DNA of 21,428 nucleotides from JALZAH01 sp051000755 (GCA_051000755.1 JBPCNZ010000088.1:1-21428), one strand, 5' to 3'; counted from the stretch's first letter, positions 1 to 6,227 are shown. The notes: a model not told the origin generated them from the letters alone. Program-made: numbers and translations.

Positions 1-405
1 CGGCGTCAGACCGCCTCGGCTGGCGCCGGACGGCAAAGGTCCACGGGTGCCCATCATCGACTCCGATCATCGGCTGAAAAACGGCGTGGAAACTGCGGTC
101 GAATGCGAAAGACCAACCCGTGGTCAGGGGCCGGCAGGCCCTGAAGGTTCTGACCGCCCCCTACCCCTTCGTTGGCCTTCATCGTGTCGGCTCCCACGCC
201 GCCGGCCCCCCGTTCCGCTTGGGTGCTGGGACCACAATCACGGCTACCCCTAAAGGGGTAGACCGGATGTGTATTGAGTCGTGTATTGCCGTGATTGAGT
301 GCGTGATTGTCTGACCAGCACTTTTAGTGTGCTGCGTGATTGCCGTGCAACCTGCCGTGATTGAGCCGTGATTGTCGTGATTGAGTGCGTGATTGCCTCC
401 GAGGG
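1..405. other. Gene-poor left edge with hairpins and the repeat array of the mobile element
   Basis: No convincing gene lies here. One plus-strand frame is open from the window edge to 253, but its product resembles nothing I recognise. Visible structures are an imperfect hairpin at 124-144 (TCAGGG and CCCTGA arms with a bulged G), a perfect 7-bp inverted repeat CTACCCC-TAAA-GGGGTAG at 244-261, a smaller inverted repeat CAGCAC/GTGCTG at 316-334, and the GTGATTG repeat array described separately. The hairpins lack T-runs, so I do not call them terminators. Confidence 0.5.
235..395. repeat. Iteron-like array of GTGATTG repeats, candidate replication origin
   Basis: Seven exact copies of GTGATTG start at 291, 303, 336, 357, 368, 377 and 389. 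Degenerate TGTATTG copies lie at 270-276 and 282-288, and an inverted copy CAATCAC at 235-241. The 20-base block CGTGATTGAGTGCGTGATTG occurs exactly twice, at 290-309 and 376-395. The array begins 11 bases beyond the stop codon of the ATPase gene and includes a locally A+T-richer stretch with a small inverted repeat (316-334). Iterons beside a primase/helicase module are typical of plasmid and phage-satellite origins. The origin role is inferred; the repeats are seen directly. Confidence 0.7.
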
Positions 406-1527
406 TCATGCGGCCTCCTCGAAGCAGGTTGTGACGGGGTAGTACTCGGTCGGTGTGCGGTCCGCCCCTTGACCGCCTCGCACGCCGTCTTTCCTGTGGA
501 CGCTCCCGGTGCGGACGAGCCGCTCGAGCTGGCGACGGGCCTTCTCGATCTCGTTGCGGCTGGGGTCGGGTTTGCCGTACAGGGCAATGGCGACCATCGC
601 CGCTGTGATCCCGTTGTAGGACCGCTGCACGATGGTCCAGACGTCCACGTGGTCGACGAGTTCGGAGCGGCCGGCGTGGTGGTCGTGGACGACCTTGAGC
701 GGGCCCACATCCTCGAGTGGCTGCTTCAGGTGGTAGAGGTCGACGATGGAGTCACCGGGTTCGCCCCAGAGCATGACGACGGAGCCGGCGCCGGCCGTGA
801 TCCACCTCGATCCGTAGACATCGGAGAGTGCGCGAGGTGCGCCCGCTCCTGACTGGGCCTTGCGCTGGTGATGCAACGCCAGGACTTCGACGCCTTCGGC
901 CAGAGCGAGCTGTATCGACTGGTTGAGCCGCGATCCTGTCTCGTCTTTGGACAGGTCCATGGCCATGTCCTTCAGGCTGTCGAGGACCACTGTGTCGGCG
1001 CCGTAGTGGTCGGCGATGACGGCAAGGAAGTCGGGCGCCTTGGCGAGGTCGTGGGGTAGTGGGCCACGCCACACGACGAGACGCTCGGCGAGCTGGTCCC
1101 GGTCGGCTTCGGTGAACATCCGCCCCATGGACCGCTGCGCCTGGGCTGGCCGGTCCGCGGCGATGTAGAGAACCTTCGAGCCGGTCGCCTCGATCGGGTG
1201 GCCGAGGACGGTCGTGTCCCCGATCCCACAGCGGGCCCGGGCGACCTGTTGGGCCAAGGTCGTCTTGCCGACGCCGTCGGGGCCGGCGACGATCAGCGCT
1301 TCGCCCTTGGCCCAGACGATCTGCTCGCCGGTGCCCCATATCGGAGGTGGGCTGTCCGGGGCGTCGAGGATGAACGTGGCGCCGTCGCTGGCTCTTCGGT
1401 GCCCGGCGACCACGGCAAGCAACAGGACCTGGCGGTGGTCGTCGACCGGCGGCGTCGGCTCGGGGCCTCGCTCGTAGCGCTCGGCGTGGCGGTCGTAGTC
1501 ATCGAGGTCGAGCCAGGGCGCGGTCAC
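406..1527 (-). CDS. RecA-fold (RepA/DnaB-like) replication ATPase of the mobile element
   Basis: This 373-aa protein is a P-loop ATPase of the RepA/AAA_25 type, probably a hexameric helicase or helicase loader for element replication. The Walker A motif GPDGVGKTT is at residues 82-90 and a Walker B strand TVVLD at 179-183. A LALHHQRK segment (216-223) resembles the conserved H-containing strand of DnaB/RepA helicases. The C-terminal region (about 300-350) looks like a small winged helix. I place the start at GTG 1527, which overlaps the primase stop as GTGA; a longer reading to 1857 would overlap the primase gene by more than 300 bases with arginine-rich, unnatural sequence. It follows the primase in one leftward operon and is the last clear gene before the iteron array. 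Helicase activity is inferred from the fold and context. Confidence 0.82.
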   Translation of the reverse strand: MTAPWLDLDDYDRHAERYERGPEPTPPVDDHRQVLLLAVVAGHRRASDGATFILDAPDSPPPIWGTGEQIVWAKGEALIVAGPDGVGKTTLAQQVARARCGIGDTTVLGHPIEATGSKVLYIAADRPAQAQRSMGRMFTEADRDQLAERLVVWRGPLPHDLAKAPDFLAVIADHYGADTVVLDSLKDMAMDLSKDETGSRLNQSIQLALAEGVEVLALHHQRKAQSGAGAPRALSDVYGSRWITAGAGSVVMLWGEPGDSIVDLYHLKQPLEDVGPLKVVHDHHAGRSELVDHVDVWTIVQRSYNGITAAMVAIALYGKPDPSRNEIEKARRQLERLVRTGSVHRKDGVRGGQGADRTPTEYYPVTTCFEEAA

Positions 1528-2393
1528 GACGCCTGCCGAGGGGTGCGGATACCGGCGGTGAGACCGGACCTGATGGTGGCGGTCGCTTCTGACTCGCCGA
1601 GCCCGATACGCAGGGCCACGCCGAGGAGCGCGTCGCCGGCTTGGGAGGCGGTGAGCTGGCGTGCGCCGACGAGGCGGCCAAGACCGTGAGCCTCGGCATT
1701 CAGGGCATGGTTGCGGGTTCCGACCGGCGCTGAGGCCAGGCGGCCACATGCCCGCTCGAGGGCGGCCTGGGCGTAGGCCGTGCCGGCTCGACCCATGGGG
1801 GCGGGTGTGGAGGGCAGTGCGGTGAGATGGCGCCGCTGGTGGAGGTCGACCAGCCACGTAGGCGGCGGTCGGATGCCGGCATCGGGTCCGTAGAGGGGGT
1901 CATCGGGCAGGTACCACGACCATGGCGTGCCATCATCCCGGACCGAGCCGGGCCCCACGACGTAGCCGCCGGCGCCGCGCCAGTCGACACCGGCCAAACC
2001 GGCGACGTTCACCCCATTGCCCCGGCCGGTGGATGCCACGTAGACGTGCCATCCCCTCGGCGTGCGGACGGTGGGGCCGATCAGGGTCGGATCGTCGTCG
2101 GGGTTCTCTGCCGCCGGCATGGCCCGATCGAGCGCGGTGAGGGCGTCGGGCCCGTCGAGGTCGAGGACGTCGAACGCCACGCCTGTCCGTAGGCCGATGT
2201 TCGCTCGTGGCTCGGCTTGCCACCACGACCGGATCCGGTCCGGGTCGGTGCTGGCATCGTGGAGGCCGTGCGGCACGAGGCGGCCCAGCGGACGCTTCCC
2301 GCCCGGCTCAAGGGGGAAGACCGGCCAGCCGCGGGCGGCATGGTCGAGTGCCTCGCCGACGAAGGGCTTTGACTCGGCTTCGCGGGCTGTCAC
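1524..2393 (-). CDS. Bifunctional DNA primase/polymerase (prim-pol domain)
   Basis: This 289-aa protein carries an N-terminal prim-pol domain (PF09250 type), which primes and extends DNA during replication of plasmids, integrative elements and phage satellites. Typical features are the GWPVFPLEPGGKRPL segment near residue 22, the acidic catalytic strand FDVLDLD at 74-80, RTPRGWHVYV with the conserved histidine at 110-119, and VDWRGAGGYVVGPGS at 136-150. The C-terminal ~100 residues are helical and may contact the downstream ATPase. Start GTG 2393 overlaps the preceding stop as GTGA, and its own stop overlaps the ATPase start the same way, implying translational coupling. The upstream in-frame extension to 2678 is rejected because it is arginine- and histidine-rich and overlaps another small gene. 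Family assignment is confident; the origin it serves is inferred. Confidence 0.85.
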   Translation of the reverse strand: MTAREAESKPFVGEALDHAARGWPVFPLEPGGKRPLGRLVPHGLHDASTDPDRIRSWWQAEPRANIGLRTGVAFDVLDLDGPDALTALDRAMPAAENPDDDPTLIGPTVRTPRGWHVYVASTGRGNGVNVAGLAGVDWRGAGGYVVGPGSVRDDGTPWSWYLPDDPLYGPDAGIRPPPTWLVDLHQRRHLTALPSTPAPMGRAGTAYAQAALERACGRLASAPVGTRNHALNAEAHGLGRLVGARQLTASQAGDALLGVALRIGLGESEATATIRSGLTAGIRTPRQAS

Positions 2394-2635
2394 GTTAGGT
2401 CCTCGCTCCCGGGCCGCATAACCCGGACGGTCCCGGCCAACGAATCGACGGCACGCTGCAGGTCGTTCGTGCTGCCGATGTTGTTGTGCATCACAGTGTC
2501 CGTGACCCGATCGTCCACGGAGAGGTTGTCGAGGGTCGTCGCCGCCTTCTCGACCGCTCGGATCGCATCGTGGTAGGCGTCGGGCCACGGCCGCCGGCGG
2601 CGACGAGGGGCGGCTCGGTTCTCGCTCTTCGCCAA
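2390..2635 (-). CDS. Small hypothetical protein, possibly the distal part of a frameshifted gene
   Basis: This 81-aa basic protein begins MAKSENRAAP from a TTG codon and contains the run RRRRR, then a helical segment (about residues 20-70). Its stop overlaps the primase GTG start, which supports real translation. No Shine-Dalgarno is evident and TTG is a weak start. Upstream, the same frame is interrupted by one TGA (2675-2677) beyond which a good ATG-started sequence lies in the same frame, while the stretch between reads convincingly in a neighbouring frame. It may therefore be the C-terminal part of a longer ~130-aa protein. I do not recognise a family for this portion. Confidence 0.5.
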   Translation of the reverse strand: MAKSENRAAPRRRRRPWPDAYHDAIRAVEKAATTLDNLSVDDRVTDTVMHNNIGSTNDLQRAVDSLAGTVRVMRPGSEDLT

Positions 2636-2779
2636 GTAGCTCCGAGCGTCTCCCAGTCCCGCGCCTGGTATGCCTCAACGATGAGCCCCTTGATGGTCCT
2701 CAACGTGGGTGCGGATCTGCTCGACCCGACGGCGGGCGTCGGGGATCGGCTGGCACACGAGGCGGCTCTCGGCGGTCAT
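2636..2779 (-). pseudogene. N-terminal part of an apparently frameshifted small element gene
   Basis: ATG 2779 overlaps the upstream stop as ATGA and opens a frame MTAESRLVCQPIPDARRRVE that ends at TGA 2675-2677 after 34 residues. From about 2703 the next frame reads RTIKGLIVEAYQARDWETLG, a segment resembling small DNA-binding proteins of actinobacteriophages and integrative elements. Around 2640 the sequence makes best sense again in the first frame, continuing into the 81-aa reading frame (2390-2635). One extra base near 2704 and one missing base near 2640 would restore a single ~130-aa gene. Decay, sequencing error and recoding cannot be separated here. Confidence 0.45.
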
Positions 2780-3000
2780 GCCGCGTCCCGTCGCCGGCCG
2801 AGGAAGTCCCACCCTCGGGACATGATCCGATCGGCTTCGGCGCCGGCGAACGAGACCGACTCGAGGAACTGGCCCATCGAGGTCAAGTTCGACTGAAACT
2901 GGAACACGGCTCCGACGACGATGTTGACCGTCTCCTCAGCGCCAGCCTCGGCGATCGCCTCGTCGACTACGTGCAGGTGCCTTCGGTTAGGATCCGACAC
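2776..3000 (-). CDS. Small hypothetical protein of the mobile element
   Basis: This 74-aa protein begins VSDPNRRHLHVVD. The GTG start at 3000 is chosen because GGGAGG lies 4-6 bases upstream; a TTG at 3018 would include the ribosome-binding site inside the gene. It is mainly helical, with a conserved-looking centre NIVVGAVFQFQSNLTSMGQF, and no transmembrane segment or clear DNA-binding motif. The stop overlaps the next ATG as ATGA, so it is translated with the following small gene and the primase. It lies 75 bases after the AlpA-like gene. I do not recognise the family. Short genes of this kind are common in the replication operons of actinobacterial integrative elements. Confidence 0.6.
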   Translation of the reverse strand: MSDPNRRHLHVVDEAIAEAGAEETVNIVVGAVFQFQSNLTSMGQFLESVSFAGAEADRIMSRGWDFLGRRRDAA

Positions 3001-3036
3001 AGATCCTCCCGTCCGCAAGGCTCGAGGTGTTGACGT

Positions 3037-3060
3037 GGGCCCCGGTAGCCGCCGGGGTCT
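3037..3060 (-). other. Intergenic GC-rich hairpin in the leftward operon
   Basis: CCCCGG at 3040-3045 and CCGGGG at 3052-3057 form a perfect six-base-pair stem around a six-base loop, extendable with G-T and G-C pairs to 3037-3060. It lies between the AlpA-like gene and the ribosome-binding site of the next gene. There is no T-run on the transcribed (leftward) strand, so it is at most an attenuating or mRNA-processing structure. Confidence 0.3.
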
Positions 3061-3075
3061 CGTCGCGCATCGCCA

Positions 3076-3267
3076 TCAAGCGGCCTTTCTCGGATCGTTC
3101 GCTGCCACGTCGTCGAGCCACTTCTGGATCCCGTTCGAGCTGTAGCGGAGGTACCGGCCAACACGTACAGCAGGCGGCCCCTCACGGTGCAGCCGCCACC
3201 TGTAGATCGTGGCGACCGGAACCCGAAGCAGTTCCGCCACCTCCTCAACCGTGAGCAGAGCCTCCAT
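3076..3267 (-). CDS. AlpA/excisionase-like helix-turn-helix protein
   Basis: This 63-aa protein is a MerR-like HTH_17/AlpA-type DNA-binding protein. The sequence LLTVEEVAELLRVPVATIYR (residues 4-23) is the classic helix-turn-helix, followed by the wing RVGRYLRYSSNGIQKWL. Such proteins act as recombination directionality factors, or as activators of integrase or excision genes. Start ATG 3267 has AAGGA about eight bases upstream; the upstream extension to 3315 lies in the promoter. It is divergent from the 207-aa gene and integrase and first in the leftward operon. A promoter TTGCAC-17-TACTGT (3334-3306) reads towards it, with one copy of a repeated operator-like sequence just downstream. Whether it acts as Xis, repressor or activator cannot be told from sequence. 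Confidence 0.82.
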   Translation of the reverse strand: MEALLTVEEVAELLRVPVATIYRWRLHREGPPAVRVGRYLRYSSNGIQKWLDDVAANDPRKAA

Positions 3268-3283
3268 GGCCAGGTCCTTTCCC

Positions 3284-3369
3284 TCTAGGGATGCGTACCT
3301 AGACCACAGTAGCAAACTTTGGAGAACTGTGCAAGCATTATTGCGTATCTAGACCATACGAAGTATGGT
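3284..3369. promoter_or_regulatory. Divergent control region with alpA promoter and paired operator-like repeats
   Basis: The leftward promoter is TTGCAC (3334-3329), a 17-base spacer, then TACTGT (3311-3306), both read on the minus strand. The sequence TGCGTAYCTAGACCAY occurs at 3292-3307 and 3342-3357, two mismatches in 16 and exactly 50 bases apart. The first copy overlaps the -10 and presumed transcription start; the second lies upstream of the -35 and close to the rightward start codon. TCTAGG-N8-CCTAGA (3284-3303) and ACCATAC-GAA-GTATGGT (3353-3369) are perfect inverted repeats, the latter covering the ATG at 3365. This resembles a switch controlling both directions. Confidence 0.65.
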
Positions 3370-3988
3370 TGACCTTGTGGATGAGGAACTGGCGATCGGC
3401 AACGGAGGATGGGTGCGCTACCAAAGCACGTCCTTCGGCCAACCTGTGTTCGTCCGCTTCAAGGACCGCAGCGGTCGACTCGCTGCCGTCGACCTCTTTC
3501 TTCCAGCCGTAGAGGGATCTCTCGACGCCAACCTGCTCCGCCGGTTGCCGCTCGGAAGGATCGAATCGTGGGTCAACGCCGACCGGCAGATCGCCGACGT
3601 CGTGCGCCTGGACACCTACGGCCCTGACCTGCGGACAGCGGCGGCGTACTACTGCACGAGCATCGGCGATGAGGGCCCAGATGCCGACAGCTGGGTGGCG
3701 GACATGATCTATCGCAGGCGGCAACCATCGACCCAGCCGCTAGCCGAGCCCATCAAGGCCAGACCGGCGGCCCCGGACTTGCATCTTGACGTCCCCGCTG
3801 TGCGTCCCTTCGGCGACGACTTCTACAAGGCGGTCGCAGCGGTATGGCGATCCGCCGTCTCGGTCTATCGCTCGCCGGCGGGCGCTGTCGCTGACGCCAA
3901 CAGGGTCACAGTGTCCCAGGTCCACCGTTGGGTCAAGATCGCCCGTGAGCGGGGGTTCCTCGAAGTCGGGCGATCGGGCAAGGCATGA
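3365..3988 (+). CDS. Hypothetical element protein with C-terminal helix-turn-helix-like segment
   Basis: This 207-aa protein is not a family I can name. The N-terminal half (1-85) is beta-rich, with FGQPVFVRFKDRSGRLAAVD. Residues 100-130 form a proline-rich linker. The C-terminal part (about 148-207) contains ADANRVTVSQVHRWVKIARE, which looks like a helix-turn-helix of the kind that tests whether a recruit to a new site can bind. Proteins of this layout often precede integrases in actinobacterial prophages and integrative elements. ATG 3365 sits inside a perfect 7-bp inverted repeat, suggesting control at its own start. The integrase starts 18 bases after its stop, so they are probably co-transcribed. 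A regulatory or integration-accessory role is inferred from position only. Confidence 0.65.
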   Translation: MVDLVDEELAIGNGGWVRYQSTSFGQPVFVRFKDRSGRLAAVDLFLPAVEGSLDANLLRRLPLGRIESWVNADRQIADVVRLDTYGPDLRTAAAYYCTSIGDEGPDADSWVADMIYRRRQPSTQPLAEPIKARPAAPDLHLDVPAVRPFGDDFYKAVAAVWRSAVSVYRSPAGAVADANRVTVSQVHRWVKIARERGFLEVGRSGKA

Positions 3989-4006
3989 GCGAGAAGAGGA
4001 TGATCG

Positions 4007-5089
4007 ATGGCTAGCGTCGAGAAGCGGCCGAATGGCCAGTGGCGTGCCCGGTGGCGTGAGTACCCCGGCGGACCGCAGCGAACGAAGCAGTTTGCCCGCA
4101 AGGTCGACGCCGAGCAGCACCTCGTCAAGACGCAGCATTCGCTTCTCACCGGGTCCTACGTGGATCCGACGAAGAGCCGGACCACAGTCGAGGAGTTCTA
4201 CCGGATCTGGTCCGACCGCCAGCCCTGGCGAATCACCACCAAGACGGCAGTGGCGACGACCTTCGAGACCCACGTGCTGCCGACCTTCGGCAAGCGGCCC
4301 CTCGGCTCGATCCGCCGCGGTGACCTCGAGGGTTGGGCGGCGAAGCTTCCCCTGGCCACCGGATCGGTCCGCCTCGCCATGCAGCACCTCGGGTCGATGC
4401 TCGGCGCCGCCGTGACTGACGGTCTCCTCGTCGCAAACCCTGCCGACCAGACGAAGCGACCAAGGGCTGCTGCGCATCCGGTCACTCCCCTGACCGCCGG
4501 TGAGGTCGTACGGCTGCGTGAGGCGGCGCCACCATGGTTCGCCGTCGCCCTGACGCTCGGCGCCGGCTGCGGCCTACGCCTGAGCGAGGCGACCGGGCTG
4601 ACCGTGGACCGGGTCGACTTTCTGCGCAGGGAGTTGACGGTGGACCGCCAGATGCTGCCCATCGGCGACCTCGAGTTCGGTCCCCCGAAGACGGAACGGT
4701 CGTACCGCAAGGTGCCGCTGGCCAACATGGTCGTTGCCGAGCTCGCACGCCACGTCGAGGTCCACGGCACGGGCCGAGACGGTCTGGTCCTTCACCGGGA
4801 TGGCGAGCCGATGCGCCGGCAACGGTTCGGTGACGTGTGGCGGGCGACTCGGGGCGGGGCCAGCCTGCCCGACGCCCGGTACCACGACACGCGCCACACC
4901 TACGCCTCAGTGCTGCTCTCCGGTGGCGTGTCGGTGGCCGCCGCGGCGGAGTACCTGGGCCACTCCCCCGCCATGCTCCTGTCCACCTATGCACACCTCA
5001 TGCCGGCCGATCACGACCGGGCACGGGCCGTGGTGGAGGCTGCGTTCACGGTCTCCGCGGCCGGCCTGGCCGAAACTGCTGAGGACTAG
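4007..5089 (+). CDS. int: Tyrosine-recombinase integrase
   Basis: This 360-aa phage-type integrase catalyses site-specific insertion and excision of the element. The N-terminus (1-55) is an arm-binding domain starting MASVEKRPNGQWRARWREY. The core-binding SAM-like domain spans about 58-150, and the catalytic domain about 160-345. Catalytic residues visible are R191 (GCGLRLSEATGL), K228 (PPKTERSYRKVPL), H293 and R296 (YHDTRHTYA), H319 (YLGHS) and the nucleophile Y328 (STYAHLMP). The set is complete and length is normal, so it should be active. AGAGGA lies six bases before ATG 4007. It is the last gene on the right side of the element; the attachment site is expected soon after its end, but no tRNA gene or fragment is recognisable there. 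Confidence 0.93.
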   Translation: MASVEKRPNGQWRARWREYPGGPQRTKQFARKVDAEQHLVKTQHSLLTGSYVDPTKSRTTVEEFYRIWSDRQPWRITTKTAVATTFETHVLPTFGKRPLGSIRRGDLEGWAAKLPLATGSVRLAMQHLGSMLGAAVTDGLLVANPADQTKRPRAAAHPVTPLTAGEVVRLREAAPPWFAVALTLGAGCGLRLSEATGLTVDRVDFLRRELTVDRQMLPIGDLEFGPPKTERSYRKVPLANMVVAELARHVEVHGTGRDGLVLHRDGEPMRRQRFGDVWRATRGGASLPDARYHDTRHTYASVLLSGGVSVAAAAEYLGHSPAMLLSTYAHLMPADHDRARAVVEAAFTVSAAGLAETAED

Positions 5090-5098
5090 CTGAGGACT
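5078..5098. repeat. Short direct repeat at the integrase end
   Basis: GCTGAGGACT occurs at 5078-5087 and again at 5089-5098, separated by one base, spanning the integrase stop codon. It could be an arm-type or attachment-site repeat, or a chance slippage product. The rest of the gap to 5252 shows no gene, tRNA or clear terminator. Confidence 0.3.
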
Positions 5099-5252
5099 GA
5101 GCCGAGGCTCGGGACGGCCGTTAGGGCGTCTGACCTGCCCGGTCGATGCCGGACGGTCGCTCCCCGGTCACTTCCGCTGGAAATGATGGTGCTACCTCCG
5201 CCAGATGGCTTGAGCCGTTCCGCAGAGAAGCTCCTCGCCCATCTGCCCTGCG

Positions 5253-5474
5253 TTAGCGCCGGCCGTCCGGCGGTCGAGTCTCCAGCCTGGCGACCAACCC
5301 CCGCAGTTGGGCGACGACCTCCCGGTGTTCGTGTTGGAGGCGTTGGAGCTCAGCCAGCAACGCCATGGCCCGTTCCCGGTCGATGGTCGCCGCCTGGCCC
5401 GGCCGGAGCATGGCGATCGAGCGACGCAGCGACTCCACCGAGTGAGGTTCGATGGGGTCGTCGAACAGGGCCAT
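5253..5474 (-). CDS. Small coiled-coil protein, probably LexA-controlled
   Basis: This 73-aa soluble protein begins MALFDDPIEPHSVESLRRSI. Residues about 33-64 (RERAMALLAELQRLQHEHRE and the stretch that follows) form a heptad-rich helix likely to be a coiled coil. No transmembrane segment or cysteine is present and I do not recognise a family. ATG 5474 has no Shine-Dalgarno, but TACAGT lies six bases upstream, so the transcript is probably leaderless. A near-perfect LexA box (5487-5502) overlaps the expected spacer/-35 region, which implies induction by DNA damage. It lies just right of the integrase, transcribed towards it. It may be chromosomal or belong to the element; the boundary is unknown. 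Confidence 0.6.
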   Translation of the reverse strand: MALFDDPIEPHSVESLRRSIAMLRPGQAATIDRERAMALLAELQRLQHEHREVVAQLRGLVARLETRPPDGRR

Positions 5475-5479
5475 ACCCG

Positions 5480-5502
5480 TACTGTACCGAACGCATGTTC
5501 GA
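5480..5502 (-). promoter_or_regulatory. LexA (SOS) box and leaderless promoter
   Basis: CGAAC-GCAT-GTTCG at 5488-5501, extended by A5502, matches the actinobacterial/Gram-positive LexA operator TCGAAC-N4-GTTCGA at every position except the first (C at 5487). On the minus strand it is followed by TACAGT (5485-5480), a -10-like box six bases before the start of the 73-aa gene. LexA bound here would block that promoter. It could also act on a rightward transcript, though I see no equivalent promoter that way. Confidence 0.65.
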
Positions 5503-5544
5503 TGCGCTAGGACGTCTCTCTCGCAGTGAGGGCCAACGGTGAGA

Positions 5545-5612
5545 GGTCACGGCCGGGGGAGCTCCATCGGCGGGAAGGAGCCCCGCACCCGACCGTGACC
5601 GCCCCTTTTCTA
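5545..5612 (+). ncRNA. Possible structured RNA or hairpin followed by a short T-run
   Basis: GGTCACGG (5545-5552) pairs perfectly with CCGTGACC (5593-5600). Inside, GCTCC (5561-5565) pairs with GGAGC (5577-5581), extendable by GGG/CCC around a bulged A. The stem is followed by GCCCCTTTTCT. This could be a large terminator-like hairpin or a 5' leader structure in the 240-base gap before the membrane-protein gene. No known riboswitch class is recognised. Confidence 0.3.
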
Positions 5613-5744
5613 GTCGAGACGGACCGTCACCGGCCCGTTTGCCCGTGGCATGGCGCTCGGCATCGTGGCGCCGTTCCACCGACGCCATCGCCATTGGGGG
5701 AGCCATCATCCGGTCGCCGGACCCAGGGAACTACCCTCGGAGAG

Positions 5745-6227
5745 ATGAGTGAGGCGCAGTCGAGCACCCAGCCGCCGGCCGGAGGGGGTGGCCCTGGTGG
5801 CCGTGGCGCCCATTTTGCCGATCGGAAGGGTTGGCCGGTGTGGGCCAAGATCGCCGTCCCGGCGGGGGTCGTGGCTGTCCTGATCATCATCGGCGTCGTC
5901 GCCCTTTCGTCGCACAAGAAGGACACGGTCACGACGGGCCCTTCGGCATCGACCGCGGCCTCGATCACGACGACGGCGGCGTCCGCCGGGACCCAGGTAC
6001 CCGCCACGCCGGCGACGACTTCCCAGATCTCGGCTTCCACCACCGCCCGCGCCGCCATCACGACCGCTCCTCCCTCAGCGTCGATGCTGCTGGCGCCGAG
6101 CGGCAAACCGTACGAGCCCGGCGACTACTGCCGACGGGACGAGCGGGGCAAGACGACCACGGCCGGCAACGGGACGACGATCACGTGTGAGGTCGTCAAC
6201 GGGTTGGACCAGTGGGATAAGGCCTGA
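5745..6227 (+). CDS. Single-pass membrane protein with Thr/Ser-rich stalk and secreted two-cysteine tail
   Basis: This 160-aa protein has a short glycine-rich cytoplasmic N-terminus (1-30), one transmembrane helix at about 33-55 (AKIAVPAGVVAVLIIIGVVA), a threonine/serine/alanine-rich extracellular stalk (60-118), and a compact tail (119-160) with C129 and C148 that may form a disulphide. The tail pattern YC-...-GKTT-...-GTTITC-...-W recurs at the ends of many actinobacterial envelope proteins. The start is ATG 5745, with TACCCT seven bases upstream and only a poorly spaced GGAG, suggesting a leaderless transcript. The upstream extension to 5526 is arginine/proline-rich and unnatural. It converges on the desaturase gene with a 49-base gap. 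Its function is unknown; an envelope role is inferred from topology. Confidence 0.7.
   Translation: MSEAQSSTQPPAGGGGPGGRGAHFADRKGWPVWAKIAVPAGVVAVLIIIGVVALSSHKKDTVTTGPSASTAASITTTAASAGTQVPATPATTSQISASTTARAAITTAPPSASMLLAPSGKPYEPGDYCRRDERGKTTTAGNGTTITCEVVNGLDQWDKA

Noticed and set aside
47..253. 68-codon reading frame at the left edge
   Set aside because: Product is Pro/Arg-rich with no recognisable motif and no ribosome-binding site; not supported as a gene.
235..395. CRISPR array
   Set aside because: The repeats are only 7-20 bases with very short, irregular spacing and no cas genes; iterons fit better.
1528..1857. N-terminal extension of the ATPase reading frame
   Set aside because: It overlaps the primase gene entirely, is arginine/proline-rich, and a GTGA overlap offers a natural start at 1527.
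5090..5252. tRNA-type attachment site after the integrase
   Set aside because: I looked for a T-arm/acceptor-like sequence because such elements often use tRNA genes; none was recognisable, and without the left end no direct repeat can be matched.
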